Below are positions 27,864 to 36,352 of a DNA stretch of 64,000 bases, piece by piece. The position numbers and the translations under genes are program-made. Source of the DNA: Caenimonas koreensis DSM 17982 (GTDB lineage Bacteria > Pseudomonadota > Gammaproteobacteria > Burkholderiales > Burkholderiaceae_C); NCBI RefSeq assembly GCF_009646335.1, contig NZ_WJBU01000016.1, positions 56,183 to 120,182 on the forward strand, given 5' to 3'. The notes below the pieces were generated by a model. That model worked only from the letters and a program-made list of their open reading frames with translations, searched no databases and was not told where the DNA came from. Position 1 is the first letter of the stretch, and each line of letters starts with the position of its first letter.

Positions 27864-28799
27864 CTAGCGCAACTTCGGGTTGAGCGCGTCGCGCAACCAG
27901 TCGCCCAGCAAATTGACGGACACGGCGATCATCACCAGCATGAGGCCGGGGAACACGGTGATCCACCAGTTGCCGGAAAAGAGAAACTTGTTGCCCACCT
28001 GGATCAGCGTGCCGAGCGAAGGCGAGTTCGGCGGCGCACCAACACCGAGGAATGACAGCGTTGCCTCCGCGATGATCGCTGTGGCGACTTGAATCGTCGC
28101 GAGCACCATCACCGGGCCGAGGATGTTCGGCAACACGTGCTTGCGCATGATGCGCAGTGGCGTGACGCCAGTGACTCGCGCGGCCTGTACATATTCACGG
28201 CTGCGCTCGACGAGTGTCGAGCCACGGACTGTGCGCGCGTATTGGACCCAGCCGCCGCCGCCAGCGAGCGATATCGACAGAATGAGCACGCCGAACACGA
28301 CGATCTCACTGGCGTTCGGGAACATGGCGCGGCTCACACCGGCTATGAGCAACGCAACAAGGATCGCGGGGAACGACAGGATCACGTCGCACACACGCAT
28401 GATGAATGCGTCAGTGCGGCCACCGACAAAGCCTGCAACCAGGCCGAGCGTGACGCCGATGGCCACCGACAAGATCACGCTCGCAAATCCGACCAGCAGC
28501 GAAATGCGCGCGCCGTACATCAGTGCCGACAGAATGTCGCGGCCCTGGTCGTCGGTGCCCAGCACGAACTTGCGGCTGCCGCCTTCAACCCAGGCCGGCG
28601 GCAACATCGAGTCAGTCAGTTGCAGCGTGCCGAGGTCGAATGGCTGGTGCGGCGCGATGAGGTTGGCGAACACCGCGCAGAACACGCAGATGAACGCCAC
28701 CACAGCCGCGCCGATGGCCACCGGCGACGTCCGGAAGCTGTGGCCGATGTCGCTGTGCCAGGTCCTGTGAAACCAGCTTTGCTTGCCTGCCAGTTCCAT
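27864..28799 (-). CDS. dppC: Peptide ABC transporter permease, DppC/OppC type
   Basis: 311 residues from the ATG at 28799, which overlaps the dppA stop as TGATG. A cytoplasmic N-terminus with HSDIGHSFRTSPVAIGAA leads to the first membrane segment, then LGTDDQGRDILSALMYGARIS, the hallmark periplasmic loop of DppC, and five more helices with the coupling motif YVQAARVTGVTPLRIMRKHV. Confidence 0.94.
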   Translation of the reverse strand: MELAGKQSWFHRTWHSDIGHSFRTSPVAIGAAVVAFICVFCAVFANLIAPHQPFDLGTLQLTDSMLPPAWVEGGSRKFVLGTDDQGRDILSALMYGARISLLVGFASVILSVAIGVTLGLVAGFVGGRTDAFIMRVCDVILSFPAILVALLIAGVSRAMFPNASEIVVFGVLILSISLAGGGGWVQYARTVRGSTLVERSREYVQAARVTGVTPLRIMRKHVLPNILGPVMVLATIQVATAIIAEATLSFLGVGAPPNSPSLGTLIQVGNKFLFSGNWWITVFPGLMLVMIAVSVNLLGDWLRDALNPKLR

Positions 28800-30373
28800 C
28801 ACTTGACCGTGATGTACTTCCACACCATGCCGTTATCCGGCCACTGCACAAGCTCGATGTTCTTCTTCGCGCCCCAGTTCAGCGCCTGCTGGTGCAATGG
28901 GATGTGGCCAATGTCGTCCTGGTGGATCTTGACGGCCTCGCGGATCATTTCATTGCGCTTCTTCTGGTCCGTCTCGGAGGCAATCAGGTTCGTGAGCTCG
29001 TCGACACGCGCGTTGCTGTATGCGCCCAGGTTGAACTGGCCGCGTCCGCCGTCACCCGGCGTGGACATGATCGGGTACAGCACGTTGTGTGCATCGACCG
29101 TGCTTGCCGTCCAGCCCAGCATGTAGAAGCTCGTGTCGCGGCGCAGGATCTTCGGGAAGTACGTGCCCTTGGTCTCGACTTCGAGCTTGATCTTCACACC
29201 CACGCGTGCGAGGTTGGCGGCCACTGCCTGGCAGATCGCGCCGTCGTTCACGTAGCGGTCGTTCGGGCAGTTCATCGTGACTTCGAAGCCCTGCGGATAG
29301 CCTGCATCGGCCAGCAGCTTCTTCGAGGCTTCCGGGTCAAACGGCAGGCGCTTGGCCAGGTCAGGCGCGAAGCCGTTGACTTCGGGCGGGAACATCAGCG
29401 CGATGGGTGTCGAAGCGCCGCGCATCACGGCGCGCTTGATGCCGTCAATGTCGATGGCCTGGTAGAACGCCTGGCGCACGCGCTTGTCCTTGAAGGGGTT
29501 CTTGCCTTTCACGTTGGAGAAGAGCAGCTCATCACGCTTTTGGTCCATGCCCAGGAAAATGACGCGCAGCTCGGGGCCTTGCAGCACCTTGAGCTTGGGG
29601 TCTGCCTTGATGCGCTCGACGTCCTGCACGGGCACCGGCTCCATCACGTCGATCTCGCCCGAGACGAGCGCCGCGACGCGCGTGGCGTCATTGCCGATCA
29701 CGTTGAAGATCACTTCATCGACGTTGCCATCAATCTTGCCCCAGTAGTTGCCGTTGCGAACGAACGTCGTGCGCACGTTGGGCTGGCGCTCGCGCACACG
29801 ATACGGGCCTGTGCCGTTGGCGCGGAACGAGGCGGCGTTCTCGATGCCCTTGCGGCGGTCGACAGGGCGCGTTGCCTGGTTGGTCTCGCACCACTTCTTG
29901 CTCATGATGTTGAAGTGCGTGAACAGCTCCGGCAGGATAGGGAACGGGCTGTTCGTGATGATGTCGATCGAGTGATCGTTGATCTTCTTGATTTCCTTGA
30001 TGATCCCGACGTAGCTCTTCATGTCGGAGCCATCCGACTTGGCGCGCTCGTAGCTGAAGATCACGTCGTCAGCGGTGAACGGCGTGCCGTCGTGGAATTG
30101 AACGCCTTTGCGCAGGTCGAAGTGCCACACGGTGGGCGCCGTCTGCTTCCATGACGTTGCCAGCTGCGGCTCGATCTTGTAGGTCTTGCCACGCGTGGTG
30201 AGCGACTCGTACACGTTTTCATTGACGCTGATCTGCAGCGACTCGTTGAGCGAGTGCGGGTCGAGCGAGAGTGCATCGCCCTGGTTGGCGATACGCAGCG
30301 TCGCGGCTTGTGCGCCAGCGGCGCCGAGCGCGGCTACCAGCGCTGCGGACAGAAGGGTGGGGGTGAACTTCAT
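28799..30373 (-). CDS. dppA: Peptide-type ABC transporter periplasmic binding protein (SBP family 5)
   Basis: 524 residues with a signal peptide ending at AGAQA. LRIANQGDALSLDPHSLNES and WHFDLRKGVQFHDGTPFTAD are the classic family-5 motifs. GAG-GAG precedes the ATG. It gives the importer its specificity. The amidohydrolase gene just upstream suggests the ligand contains an amide bond (a peptide or N-acyl amino acid), which is inference. Confidence 0.93.
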   Translation of the reverse strand: MKFTPTLLSAALVAALGAAGAQAATLRIANQGDALSLDPHSLNESLQISVNENVYESLTTRGKTYKIEPQLATSWKQTAPTVWHFDLRKGVQFHDGTPFTADDVIFSYERAKSDGSDMKSYVGIIKEIKKINDHSIDIITNSPFPILPELFTHFNIMSKKWCETNQATRPVDRRKGIENAASFRANGTGPYRVRERQPNVRTTFVRNGNYWGKIDGNVDEVIFNVIGNDATRVAALVSGEIDVMEPVPVQDVERIKADPKLKVLQGPELRVIFLGMDQKRDELLFSNVKGKNPFKDKRVRQAFYQAIDIDGIKRAVMRGASTPIALMFPPEVNGFAPDLAKRLPFDPEASKKLLADAGYPQGFEVTMNCPNDRYVNDGAICQAVAANLARVGVKIKLEVETKGTYFPKILRRDTSFYMLGWTASTVDAHNVLYPIMSTPGDGGRGQFNLGAYSNARVDELTNLIASETDQKKRNEMIREAVKIHQDDIGHIPLHQQALNWGAKKNIELVQWPDNGMVWKYITVK

Positions 30374-30414
30374 GGTGGAGGCTCCTCAGGCTTGGATGAA
30401 TTTGTTGGAAGGAA

Positions 30415-31623
30415 TCAATTGGCTATCGGCATGCCGTGCTCGACCAGGCTCGCGTGCATGGCCGAGCCGAGCGGCAGGATGTCGTCATTGAAGTCATAGC
30501 GCGGGTTGTGCAGGAAGCAGTTGTCGCCGCCCTGCCCGAGCCGCATGTAGGCGCCCGGCTTGGTCTGCAGCATGAACGAAAAGTCTTCGGCGCCCATGCT
30601 CGGCTCCATGTCGCGATCGACGAGGTCTGCACCGACGAGACTCTCGGCAACATCGCCGGCAAAGCGCGCTTCTTTTTCAGTGTTGATGGTGGCGGGATAC
30701 GAGCGTTCGTATTTCACTGTGGCCGTTGCACCCATGCCGAGCGCAATCGCGCTGCACAGCTCGGACAGGCGCCGCTCGACCAGCGCCTGCACCTCCGGTT
30801 TGAACGTGCGGATGGTGCCCACGATCGTCGCGCTGCCCGGGATGACGCTCATCGCGTTCAAGTCGCCGGCATGCATGGCGCACAGGCTGACGACAGCGCC
30901 ATCGATCGGCCGCACATTTCGCGACACGATGCTTTGCGCCGCCGTGATGATGTGCGCAGCGACGAGCACCGGATCGATTGCGAGATAAGCGTGAGCGCCA
31001 TGGCCGCCCTTGCCAGTGACTTCGATCGTCACGCGGTCGGCTGCGGCCATCATCGCGCCGTCGTTGATGCCAATGGTGCCGGGCTTCATGGCCGGCCAGT
31101 TGTGCATGGCGTAGATCGAATTGACCGGGAAGCGCTCGAACAAGCCGTCTTCGATCATCTGCTTTGCGCCGGCGAAACCCTCTTCACCGGGCTGGAAAAC
31201 CAGCACCGCTGTGCCGTCGAAGTTGCGCGTCTCGGCCAGGTAGCGCGCGGCGCCGACGAGCATCGTGACGTGACCATCGTGGCCGCAGCCGTGCATCATT
31301 CCGCTCTTCGCGGACTTCCATGCGAAGTCATTCTGCTCGGTCATGGTGAGCGCATCCATGTCCGCGCGCAGGCCAATCATGCGACCGCTAGCCGTGCTTT
31401 TGCCACGGATCACGCCGACGACGCCGGTTTTGCCGATGCCTGTGTGGATTTCGTCGACGCCGCAGACCTTCAACGCTTCCTTCACGCGCGCCGCTGTGTA
31501 AACCTCTTCGAAGCCGATTTCCGGATGCGCGTGCAGGTCCCGGCGCAGTGCGGTGAGCTCGGGCACGTACTGCGCAATGTGTGCAAAGGCGCGGCCGTTG
31601 GCTTTGAGGCGGGGGGCGAGCAT
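30415..31623 (-). CDS. M20-family amidohydrolase (hippurate hydrolase/N-acyl-amino-acid hydrolase type)
   Basis: 402 residues from the ATG at 31623, overlapping the dppB stop as TGATG. HPEIGFEEVYTAARVKEAL opens the catalytic domain; MHGCGHDGHVTMLVGAARYL, FQPGEEGFAGAKQMIEDG and the late SMGAEDFSFMLQ supply the metal ligands. The ADMDALTMTEQNDF segment carries the catalytic Asp/Glu region. No signal peptide, so it is cytoplasmic. It lies inside the peptide-importer operon between permease and binding protein, so it probably cleaves what the transporter brings in. Confidence 0.92.
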   Translation of the reverse strand: MLAPRLKANGRAFAHIAQYVPELTALRRDLHAHPEIGFEEVYTAARVKEALKVCGVDEIHTGIGKTGVVGVIRGKSTASGRMIGLRADMDALTMTEQNDFAWKSAKSGMMHGCGHDGHVTMLVGAARYLAETRNFDGTAVLVFQPGEEGFAGAKQMIEDGLFERFPVNSIYAMHNWPAMKPGTIGINDGAMMAAADRVTIEVTGKGGHGAHAYLAIDPVLVAAHIITAAQSIVSRNVRPIDGAVVSLCAMHAGDLNAMSVIPGSATIVGTIRTFKPEVQALVERRLSELCSAIALGMGATATVKYERSYPATINTEKEARFAGDVAESLVGADLVDRDMEPSMGAEDFSFMLQTKPGAYMRLGQGGDNCFLHNPRYDFNDDILPLGSAMHASLVEHGMPIAN

Positions 31624-32606
31624 CAGTGTCCTTTCGCTGCGCCCGTAGTGCGCAGACGCGGATCGACCTGGAAATACAGCATGTCGACCACGAGGTTGAT
31701 CACGACGAAGATGAGAGCAATGAGGCAAAGATAGGCAGCCATGACGGGGATGTCGGCAAAGGTCACGGCCTGAATGAAGAGCAGGCCCATACCGGGCCAT
31801 TGGAAAACTGTCTCGGTGATGATCGAGAACGCAATCAACGTGCCCAGTTGCAGGCCGATGATGGTCATCACAGGCACCAGCGTGTTTTTCAACGCGTGGC
31901 CAAAGTGGATCGCCCGGTCGGGAATGCCGCGCGCTCGCGCGAACTTGATGTAGTCGGTGCGCAGCACTTCGAGCATTTCAGCGCGCACGAGCCGCATGAT
32001 CAGCGTGAGCTGGAATACGGCCAGCGCGATAGCTGGCAGCACGATGTGCAGCCATCCGTCGCGTGTGAGCAAGCCTGTGGTCCACCAGCCGATCTTCACG
32101 GTGTCGCCGCGGCCAAAGCTCGGCAGCCAGCCGAGCAACACGGCGAAAACAAGAATCAACAAAATGCCGACGAGAAATGGCGGCAGCGAGACGCCGAGAA
32201 GCGAGAACGCCATGAAGGCCTGGCTCAGCTTCGTTCCGCGGCGCAGCGCTGCATAGACGCCCATCGGGATGCCGACTGCCACCGCCAGAAACGCGGCAAC
32301 CAGGGCCAGTTCAAGTGTTGCCGGAAAGCGCTCGCCGATCAGCCGCGAGACCTTGGCGCCCTGGCGCAGGCTCAGGCCAAATTCACCTTGCGCGGCGTTC
32401 ACGAGGAAGTGCCAGAACTGCACGAAGAAAGGTTGGTCGAGGCCAAGGTCGGATCGCAGTTGCGCGATCTGATCCGGCTTGGCATCCTGGCCGAGCAGGA
32501 AAACGACGGGATCGCCCACGTACTGGAACAGCATGAACGCGATGAACGCCACGGTGACCATGACGATCACAGCCTGCAGCAGGCGACGCAACACAAAGGC
32601 AAACAT
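31623..32606 (-). CDS. dppB: Peptide ABC transporter permease, DppB/OppB type
   Basis: 327 residues, first gene of the importer operon. It begins MFAFVLRRLLQAVIVMVTVA and has the DppB features PFFVQFWHFLVNAAQGEFGLS in pieces and the coupling motif YIKFARARGIPDRAIHFGHA, with six membrane helices. No good Shine-Dalgarno sequence is seen before the ATG. The intergenic region of 85 bp upstream should hold the operon promoter; I see no convincing -35/-10 pair. Confidence 0.93.
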   Translation of the reverse strand: MFAFVLRRLLQAVIVMVTVAFIAFMLFQYVGDPVVFLLGQDAKPDQIAQLRSDLGLDQPFFVQFWHFLVNAAQGEFGLSLRQGAKVSRLIGERFPATLELALVAAFLAVAVGIPMGVYAALRRGTKLSQAFMAFSLLGVSLPPFLVGILLILVFAVLLGWLPSFGRGDTVKIGWWTTGLLTRDGWLHIVLPAIALAVFQLTLIMRLVRAEMLEVLRTDYIKFARARGIPDRAIHFGHALKNTLVPVMTIIGLQLGTLIAFSIITETVFQWPGMGLLFIQAVTFADIPVMAAYLCLIALIFVVINLVVDMLYFQVDPRLRTTGAAKGH

Positions 32607-32691
32607 CGGGCGTGTAAGAGGGAAAAGATGATGCTAGCAGAGCAAGTCCGGTGCCCGCCTCAGGGCTTTCCTCTGTGCGCGCTTCGAAGGG

Positions 32692-33480
32692 CTATTCCTT
32701 AGAGGCAGGGGCTGGCCCGCCGAGCCGGATAGGGCCGTACCAGGCGGTGACGGTGGAGCGTGTGTTGTCGCTGTCGGACATGATGCCAATGCCGACAAGT
32801 GCGCCCGGCTTTTCGCCGAATGCGCGTTCGTAGTCTGCGGCGATGTCGCGCTCGTAGTCGAGCCACTGGTTGAGTTGCATCGGGCCTGACTGCACTACCA
32901 GCTTGCGAATTCGATCCGTGCGGGGCCCCAATATGACGCTGCCCGGTTCGCGGTTGTTGCACCACACGTACATCAGCGTCGCGTACGGCATTTCCTCGCC
33001 GGTCAGCGCTCGCGTCAATTCGGAAAGCATTGCGTCTTTGGCAGAGAATTTCGAACGATCGCCCTCGAAGGCCAACACGATTCGAACGGGGGAATCATCC
33101 GCGTCGCGAAGGACCATATCGGCGCCAGCAATCAGTTGCGGAACCTTCCAGGAGAACCGCACGCGGTCGAGCGCCGAAGGCTCGATCCGGATCTTGTTGC
33201 GCATCATGCTGACTGATGAAGCGGCCAGCACGGCAACTGCGTCACGGCCATCCTTGCGGGCATAGCCAAACTGCGTGGGCTGCTTGCCGGGGAACTTCAT
33301 GTGCTCCCAACCCGGTGTAGCGGCCGATGCATCCGCACCCGAAGTCGACGCCGCAGTGGATTGTCGCGCCCACGGGCTTGCCGCAATGGCTGCGGCCTCA
33401 TCGCGCTCAATGAGCGTCGAACAGGCGCCCAGCAAAAATGGCAGAAGGACGACAGCGGCGCCCCTCACGAATCGTTTCAT
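32692..33480 (-). CDS. DUF3047 lipoprotein
   Basis: 262 residues from the ATG at 33480. MKRFVRGAAVVLLPFLLGAC ends in a lipobox with Cys20, so it is probably an outer-membrane lipoprotein. The body matches the DUF3047 pattern: RFSWKVPQLIAGADMVLRDA, DDSPVRIVLAFEGDR, YATLMYVWCNNREPG and the end ALVGIGIMSDSDNT with WYGPI. The fold is thought to be carbohydrate-binding-like; function is unknown. The in-frame extension upstream of 33480 is ignored because it removes the signal sequence from the N-terminus. Confidence 0.85.
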   Translation of the reverse strand: MKRFVRGAAVVLLPFLLGACSTLIERDEAAAIAASPWARQSTAASTSGADASAATPGWEHMKFPGKQPTQFGYARKDGRDAVAVLAASSVSMMRNKIRIEPSALDRVRFSWKVPQLIAGADMVLRDADDSPVRIVLAFEGDRSKFSAKDAMLSELTRALTGEEMPYATLMYVWCNNREPGSVILGPRTDRIRKLVVQSGPMQLNQWLDYERDIAADYERAFGEKPGALVGIGIMSDSDNTRSTVTAWYGPIRLGGPAPASKE

Positions 33481-33583
33481 CGATGGTCCCAACGTACTCG
33501 CTTTGTTCAAGCGTAACAGTGCCTTGTGAATATTCAACAGGACAAGCCCCATGAATGGCGCGGTGCGAAGGCCTTCAATGAAA

Positions 33584-33605
33584 AAAGCCGCCCGAAGGCG
33601 GCTTT
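33584..33605 (-). terminator. Terminator after the porin gene
   Basis: AAAGCCGCC / GGCGGCTTT stem with a CGAA tetraloop; A run on the plus strand gives a T run for porin transcripts on the minus strand. Confidence 0.85.
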
Positions 33606-33650
33606 CAAGTTTCTTCTGTCTTTTCAACTGGCCGTGAGGCCAGCCGGAAA

Positions 33651-34709
33651 TCAGAATGCGTGACGGATACCGAAATCGTAGCCGGTCGACGACGTGTTGG
33701 CTGCACCGCCAGCGCCGTTCAGGAACGAAGCGGAACCACCCGAGTTGCTCACGCGAGCGTACGTGGTGTACAGAGCCGTGCGCTTCGACAGGTTGTGCAC
33801 GTAGCCGAGTGCGAACTTCTTCGCGGTCGGTTCCGTCACAACTGCGTCGGTGCGATAGCGCGAGTAAGCAGCGCGGATTTCGCCAGCGCCGATCGGGAAC
33901 AGGCCACCGATCAACCAGCCCTTGCCGGTGACAGCGCCGTTCTTGTCGCGCGACAGGTGAGCTTGCAGCTTGGCAACGCCGAAGTCGTACTGACCGCCGA
34001 TGTTGTTCTGATGCACGTTACCAGCAGCGTACTTGGTGCGGCTGAAAGCGCCAGCAACGTTCAACGGGCCAGCAGCGTAGCCGACGCGAATACCGTAGCC
34101 CTTGCCGTCAGACGACGTAGCTGCACCGGAGTTGTTCTCGCCGAGGTAGTACTGTGCCTGGCCGTAGAAGCCGCCGATGTTCGCCGGCAGGAAGTAGCCG
34201 ATGGAGTTCGAAGCACGAACGGCGGTAACGCCGGTGATGATCGAGTTCAGGGTCTGGGTGGTGCCCACGCCGTTGGTGCCGAACGGATCGAAGACCGTCA
34301 GGTTCCAGAATTGCGGGGAGAAGTCACGGCCCAGGCGCATTTCGCCCCAGCCGCCAGACAGGCTGACCGTCGAACGACGATTGAACGTCAGGCCTTGGCG
34401 GCCAGCAACAGCAGCGCCAGCACCGGTAGCTTGGTTGTTGGCGTTGGTGCCAGCACCTTGGCCGTCATCGTTGGCCAGACCAGCTTCGAGCCAGAAGGAA
34501 GCAGACATGCCGCCGCCCAGGTCTTCAACGCCACGGAAACCCAGACGCGAGCTGTTGTAGCCCGAGTTCGTCAGTTGGGTCTTGTTGGACACGCTACCAC
34601 GACCAAATGCCAGCGTCGCATCGACAACACCGAACAGGGTCACGGACGATTGGGCAGAAGCCGAGCCGGCAGCAGCCAGCACAGCCAGAGCAATCAGGGA
34701 CTTTTTCAT
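33651..34709 (-). CDS. Burkholderiales-type general porin
   Basis: 352 residues from the ATG at 34709, with GGAGAAA before it and a standard signal peptide cleaved after ASA. The mature protein begins QSSVTLFGVVDATLAFGRGS, has SRLGFRGVEDLGGGMSASFW, NRRSTVSLSGGWGEMRLGRD and ends FGIRHAF with a terminal phenylalanine, all hallmarks of the 16-strand trimeric porins of this order. It allows diffusion of small hydrophilic solutes across the outer membrane. Codon use is noticeably more biased (highly expressed). The 320-bp upstream region contains a repeat cluster. Confidence 0.96.
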   Translation of the reverse strand: MKKSLIALAVLAAAGSASAQSSVTLFGVVDATLAFGRGSVSNKTQLTNSGYNSSRLGFRGVEDLGGGMSASFWLEAGLANDDGQGAGTNANNQATGAGAAVAGRQGLTFNRRSTVSLSGGWGEMRLGRDFSPQFWNLTVFDPFGTNGVGTTQTLNSIITGVTAVRASNSIGYFLPANIGGFYGQAQYYLGENNSGAATSSDGKGYGIRVGYAAGPLNVAGAFSRTKYAAGNVHQNNIGGQYDFGVAKLQAHLSRDKNGAVTGKGWLIGGLFPIGAGEIRAAYSRYRTDAVVTEPTAKKFALGYVHNLSKRTALYTTYARVSNSGGSASFLNGAGGAANTSSTGYDFGIRHAF

Positions 34710-34945
34710 TGCAAGTTTCTCCAAGGTTAAACAGAGGGCTCCGGTGAGCAAGGGGTCACGTAATGCAGGCACTTGATGTGCTCCCGCCGGATCCCCGGGC
34801 CAACCTCCTTTTGGGAAGGTTGAAGGTATTGCACCAGAGCAGGCTTTCTTTCGCAAAGAATTTAGCCGTGACTGAGGTGATTCGTTGCACATGGACAACA
34901 GCTGTCAGTCGCTCAGTGGAGCACGAACAACACCCAAAAAAAATC

Positions 34946-35000
34946 TTTCGGATTACGAAAAGTCCTTGTTGATCTTTTGTCCTTTTTGATTACAAGGACA
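34946..35000. repeat. Cluster of short direct and inverted repeats between porin and coq7
   Basis: TTTCG-GATTA-CGAAA palindrome (34946-34960); direct repeats GTCCTTGTTGAT (34962-34973) and GTCCTTTTTGAT (34979-34990), 17 bases apart; then ACAAGGAC (34992-34999), the exact inverse of the first GTCCTTGT. The rest of the 34710-35029 gap shows no ORF. Likely binding sites for a regulator of the porin or coq7. Confidence 0.55.
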
Positions 35001-35029
35001 CGATTGCAGCCCGGACGTAAACTGGCGTC

Positions 35030-35647
35030 ATGGATGCAATTCTTGGAGCAGCGGACAGCGCGTTGAGGACTCTTTTCGCCAAGCCGGGTAGCCGACGGGC
35101 CTGCCCCGTCGTGGCGGCAGACGAGACCCGGCTTTCCGATCAGGAGCGGCGCGAATCGGGCGCCCTGATGCGTGTGAATCACGTCGGCGAGGTCTGTGCG
35201 CAGGCGCTCTACACCGCGCAAGCACTCGGCACGCGCGATCCGGCGCTGGCCAAACGGCTCCTGGTCGCCGCCCAGGAAGAAACCGACCACCTTGCCTGGA
35301 CCGCGGCGCGCCTAGACGAACTGGGTACGCGGCCATCGCTGCTGAATCCCCTCTGGTATGCGGGTGCGTTTGCCCTCGGTCTCGTTGCGGGCCGGCTCGG
35401 CGATCGCGTCAGCCTGGGCTTCATCGTCGAGACCGAACGCCAGGTCGAAGCGCATCTGGAAAGCCACATGGAGCGCCTGCCCGCCGGGGACCATGCTTCC
35501 CGCGCCATCGTGGCGCAGATGAAGACCGATGAGGCCGAGCACGCGCAGCGAGCCCTTCAGGAAGGCGCCATGGAGTTGCCGGCGCCTGCCAAGGGTTTGA
35601 TGCGCGCTGCCGCGCGCGTGATGACCACCACGGCGCACTACGTCTGA
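35030..35647 (+). CDS. coq7: 5-demethoxyubiquinol hydroxylase Coq7
   Basis: 205 residues. The di-iron ligands of a Coq7 ferritin-like bundle are in place: Glu54, Glu84-x-x-His87, Glu136, Glu168-x-x-His171. It hydroxylates the ubiquinone ring in the penultimate step of the pathway. A TAAACT box (35018-35023) with AGGACA 17 bp upstream ends 6 bases before the ATG, and there is no Shine-Dalgarno sequence, so a leaderless mRNA is likely. Confidence 0.95.
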   Translation: MDAILGAADSALRTLFAKPGSRRACPVVAADETRLSDQERRESGALMRVNHVGEVCAQALYTAQALGTRDPALAKRLLVAAQEETDHLAWTAARLDELGTRPSLLNPLWYAGAFALGLVAGRLGDRVSLGFIVETERQVEAHLESHMERLPAGDHASRAIVAQMKTDEAEHAQRALQEGAMELPAPAKGLMRAAARVMTTTAHYV

Positions 35648-35663
35648 ACCGGACCGCGTGAGG

Positions 35664-36116
35664 CTAAGCGGCCTCGATCAGGTCAAAGCTCGTCGAAATG
35701 TCGGCGGTCTTGCCCAGCATGATGCTGGCAGAACAGTACTTTTCATGACTGAGCGCAATCGCCCGCGCCACCGCGTCTGAAGGGATGCCCTTGCCCTTCA
35801 CCGTGAAATGCATGTGGATCTTTGTGAATACCTTGGGGTCCGCGGCCGCGCGCTCCGAAGTGAGCCTGACCGAGCAGGCCTGAACGTCGTGGCGCCCGCG
35901 CTTGAGAATCAGCACAACGTCATAGGCAGTGCAGCCACCTGTGCCGGCCAGCACGGTTTCCATGGGGCGCGGAGCCAGGTTCTGGCCTCCGTTTTCGGGC
36001 TTGGCCGCGTCGGGGGCACCATCCATGTGCAGCACATGGCCGCTGCCCGTCTCAGCCATGAACCCCATGCCTGATCGCGCGCCTGTCGCGCCCGTCCAAC
36101 TCACTGTGCATTCCAT
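35664..36116 (-). CDS. OsmC/Ohr-family protein
   Basis: 150 residues. The family pattern is clear: APRPMETVLAGTGGCTAYDV with Cys near residue 60, HDVQACSVRLTSERA, and AIALSHEKYCSASIMLGK with the second Cys near 132. The paired cysteines would reduce organic hydroperoxides in the OsmC/YhfA class. It is convergent with coq7 (16 bp apart) and divergent from the small-RNA/ilvA unit. Confidence 0.9.
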   Translation of the reverse strand: MECTVSWTGATGARSGMGFMAETGSGHVLHMDGAPDAAKPENGGQNLAPRPMETVLAGTGGCTAYDVVLILKRGRHDVQACSVRLTSERAAADPKVFTKIHMHFTVKGKGIPSDAVARAIALSHEKYCSASIMLGKTADISTSFDLIEAA

Positions 36117-36146
36117 CGCTTTTGCTCCAAATCGGCCACGAGAATG

Positions 36147-36177
36147 TGCTGCAACGCAGCATTTCTGTGGCTATACT
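36147..36177 (+). promoter_or_regulatory. Promoter and palindrome of the RNA upstream of ilvA
   Basis: TATACT (36172-36177) as -10; a perfect palindrome TGCTGC-AAC-GCAGCA (36147-36161) covers the -35 position, where CTGCAA is only a weak match. The palindrome may be an operator. Confidence 0.45.
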
Positions 36178-36225
36178 GATTTAACAGCATAACGACTCGC
36201 CGCCCGTCGATTCGATGTGCACCTG

Positions 36226-36294
36226 ATGCCGCTGGCGCCTCGCGCCACTCGCATCTGCAACAGTTGTCTCCTCCACCTCCCTTGGTGGATTTAG
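36226..36294 (+). CDS. Possible leader peptide upstream of ilvA
   Basis: ATG to TAG, 22 residues ending in CLLHLPWWI. Six residues are Leu or Ile and there is a Trp pair; the stop codon touches the base of the terminator stem, the geometry of a ribosome-controlled attenuator. There is no Shine-Dalgarno sequence, so it may be chance. Confidence 0.25.
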   Translation: MPLAPRATRICNSCLLHLPWWI

Positions 36295-36325
36295 CCCCCG
36301 GAACGCAAGTCCCGGGGGCTTTTTT
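36293..36325 (+). terminator. Rho-independent terminator upstream of ilvA
   Basis: AGCCCCCGG / CCGGGGGCT stem (36293-36301 with 36312-36320), 10-base loop, then six T. Nothing else on the plus strand could use it except the RNA starting near 36184. Confidence 0.88.
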
Positions 36326-36352
36326 CTGCTCGCACGTATCATCGTTTGGCTC

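Larger units (their letters stand above)
36184..36326 (+). ncRNA. Putative small RNA or ilvA leader RNA
   Basis: A stretch of about 140 bases lies between a -10 box and a strong Rho-independent terminator, immediately before the ilvA promoter. It contains a TCCACC-loop-GGTGGA hairpin (36272-36289) whose loop and flank are C-rich (CTCCTCCACCTCCC), an anti-Shine-Dalgarno-like motif found in many regulatory RNAs. It also contains a 22-codon ORF (36226-36294), so an attenuation leader is the main alternative. I cannot assign an RNA family. Confidence 0.45.

Noticed and set aside
36226..36352. Classical attenuation of ilvA as the sole explanation of the leader
   Set aside because: A separate -10 box for ilvA follows the terminator and the leader ORF lacks a ribosome site; kept only as an alternative.
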